Shown in pieces: positions 5,214 to 6,301 of a stretch of 6,301 nt of DNA. Each line of letters starts with the position of its first letter. Within the stretch, counting starts at the first letter, position 1. The notes beneath the pieces are model-generated. The model did no database searches, was not told where the DNA came from, and was given only the letters and a program-made list of their open reading frames with translations. Source of the stretch: Rhodothermales bacterium (lineage in GTDB: Bacteria; Bacteroidota; Rhodothermia; Rhodothermales; UBA10348). Where the stretch lies: positions 1 to 6,301 of the forward strand of contig JABDJZ010000395.1 in the NCBI GenBank assembly GCA_013003255.1. The letters run 5' to 3'. The translations under genes and the position numbers were made by a program.

Positions 5214-6301
5214 CTAATCATCATATCCAAACCAGCCTTCGCCGCCTACTGTACACTCAGCTTCGCCGTTTGGACGTACATCTTCGGGTACGTCCAAATC
5301 CTCCCGGAGTCGGGTCAACTCGGCCTGTAGTTCGTTTCTGATGTCCGAAAAGTCCGGATTGTGATACTGGTTGGTCAGCTCATCCGGGTCATTTTCCAGG
5401 TCGAAGAGCTCCCACTCGTCCAGCGTGTAGAAGTAGATGAGCTTGTAGCGGTCCGTGCGAACGCCGTAGTGCCGCCGGACACAGTGCCACCCGGGAAACT
5501 CGTAGTAGTGGTAATAGAAGCTGCCGCGCCAGCCGCTGGGCGTCTCGAAGGTGGCGAGTGGATCCGGCGGCGTCTCGAAGGTCGGCACGGGGGCACCCGG
5601 TCGCGTGGCCTCGATCAGCTGCATCGCCGCCACGTTGGCGGGCTGGTCGCCGGCCTCGGCGGCATCGAATACAGGAAGCAGGCTTCGTCCCTGGATCTCG
5701 GGCGGAATCGTCACGCCCGCTGCATCCAGAAAGGTGGGCGCGAAGTCGACATTCGAAACCAGCGCGTCGCTCACCGAACCTGCGGGGATGCGCTCTGGCC
5801 AGCGCACCAGGAACGGGGTGCGCAGGGAGGGCTCATACATCCACCGCTTGTCGTACCAGCCGTGCTCCCCCAGATACCAGCCCTGGTCCGAGGCGTACAT
5901 GACGATGGTGTTTTCTGCCAGCCCTGACTCGTCGAGGTAGTCGAGGACCCGGCCGATGTTGTCATCCAGTGACTGAACGCTCCGGAGGTAGTCTTTCACG
6001 TAACGCTGGTACTTCCAGTTCACCAGTTCGTCGCCCTCAAGCTCGGCCTCCCGAAGCTCGGCATTGCGCGGGCCGTACGATTCGTCCCACCGTGCCCGCT
6101 GTGCCTCGGTCAGGTTGCCCGGTGGGGTGATCTTGAGATCGGTGATGGTGAGGTTGTTGGCAACGCTCATCACCGATTCGCGGGCCGCTCGCGTGCGACC
6201 ACCTTCGTAGTCATCGTAGAACGACGCCGGCATCGGGACATCCTCGTCCACATAATCATCGATGTGCTCCGGCGATGGCTGCCAGTTTCGGTGCGGGGCC
6301 T
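5214..6301 (-). CDS. Sulfatase, C-terminal part (N-terminus outside window)
   Basis: The reading frame is open to the window edge, so only the last 361 residues are seen; the CxPSR/CxAxR formylglycine site expected near the N-terminus lies outside. Type I sulfatases hydrolyse sulfate esters using formylglycine and calcium. The visible part begins APHRNWQPSP, matching the conserved His-containing segment before the second half of the active site. SLDDNIGRVLDYLDESG is typical of the family. YASDQGWYLGEHGWYDKRWMYE carries the Asp-Gln calcium ligands (codons 5883-5888) and the active-site Lys. RTPFLVRWPERI and VDFAPTFLDAAG follow, and the C-terminal subdomain has VRTDRYKLIYFY and ELFDLENDPDELTN. 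It resembles sulfatases acting on sulfated polysaccharides or mucin-type glycans, but the substrate cannot be told from this part. A GTG at 6251 is internal, not the start. It is probably the promoter-proximal gene of the pair with the metalloprotease-like gene. Confidence 0.95.
   Translation of the reverse strand, partial: APHRNWQPSPEHIDDYVDEDVPMPASFYDDYEGGRTRAARESVMSVANNLTITDLKITPPGNLTEAQRARWDESYGPRNAELREAELEGDELVNWKYQRYVKDYLRSVQSLDDNIGRVLDYLDESGLAENTIVMYASDQGWYLGEHGWYDKRWMYEPSLRTPFLVRWPERIPAGSVSDALVSNVDFAPTFLDAAGVTIPPEIQGRSLLPVFDAAEAGDQPANVAAMQLIEATRPGAPVPTFETPPDPLATFETPSGWRGSFYYHYYEFPGWHCVRRHYGVRTDRYKLIYFYTLDEWELFDLENDPDELTNQYHNPDFSDIRNELQAELTRLREDLDVPEDVRPNGEAECTVGGEGWFGYDD

Noticed and set aside
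5361..5927. 188-residue plus-strand reading frame opposite the sulfatase
   Set aside because: It lies antisense to strongly conserved sulfatase motifs, and its open frame follows from the GC-rich codon pattern.
6249..6251. GTG at 6251 as the sulfatase start
   Set aside because: The frame is open to the window edge and carries the conserved APHRNW segment before it, so the gene starts outside the window.

Overview
The window looks like chromosomal DNA from a GC-rich member of the Bacteroidota/Rhodothermota group, probably a Rhodothermales-type bacterium. The main reason is that two unrelated secreted proteins here end in the roughly 80-residue type IX secretion system (T9SS) sorting domain (an 'YPNP' start, then a 'LGRxV' or 'QGRRV' turn and a 'GxYVxRL' strand). 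The high GC content, the lack of clear Shine-Dalgarno sequences and one TAnnTTTG-like promoter box agree with this. No mobile-element gene, CRISPR array or rRNA was seen.

Layout: bases 1-187 are non-coding leader containing a hairpin repeat. Bases 188-2278 (+) encode a secreted leucine-rich-repeat (LRR) protein with about 20 plant-type repeats and a T9SS tail. A strong bidirectional terminator follows (2303-2338), with a second hairpin (2343-2362) next to it. All other genes lie on the minus strand and converge on that terminator. Read in transcription order they are the C-terminal 361 residues of a sulfatase (6301-5214, start outside the window), a 594-residue secreted metalloprotease-like protein with a T9SS tail (5196-3412), a 216-residue lipoprotein of unknown function (3285-2635) and tRNA-Leu(GAG) (2456-2373).

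The sulfatase and the metalloprotease-like gene are 17 bp apart and probably share a transcript. The lipoprotein follows after a 114-bp gap full of hairpins and may belong to the same unit. The sulfatase suggests desulfation of an external sulfated substrate such as a polysaccharide or mucin. The two T9SS proteins are expected at the cell surface or outside the cell. No direct functional link between the LRR gene and the minus-strand cluster can be shown.

The most notable observation is that the metalloprotease-like protein has HQxxH where zinc proteases have HExxH. The rest of the family layout is kept, including a third His and a Met-turn-like segment, so it is probably a catalytically dead or repurposed protease. 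The second is a pair of near-identical hairpin sequences that bracket the LRR gene, one of them just beyond the 3' end of the tRNA. I found no convincing evidence for a wholly new multi-gene system.
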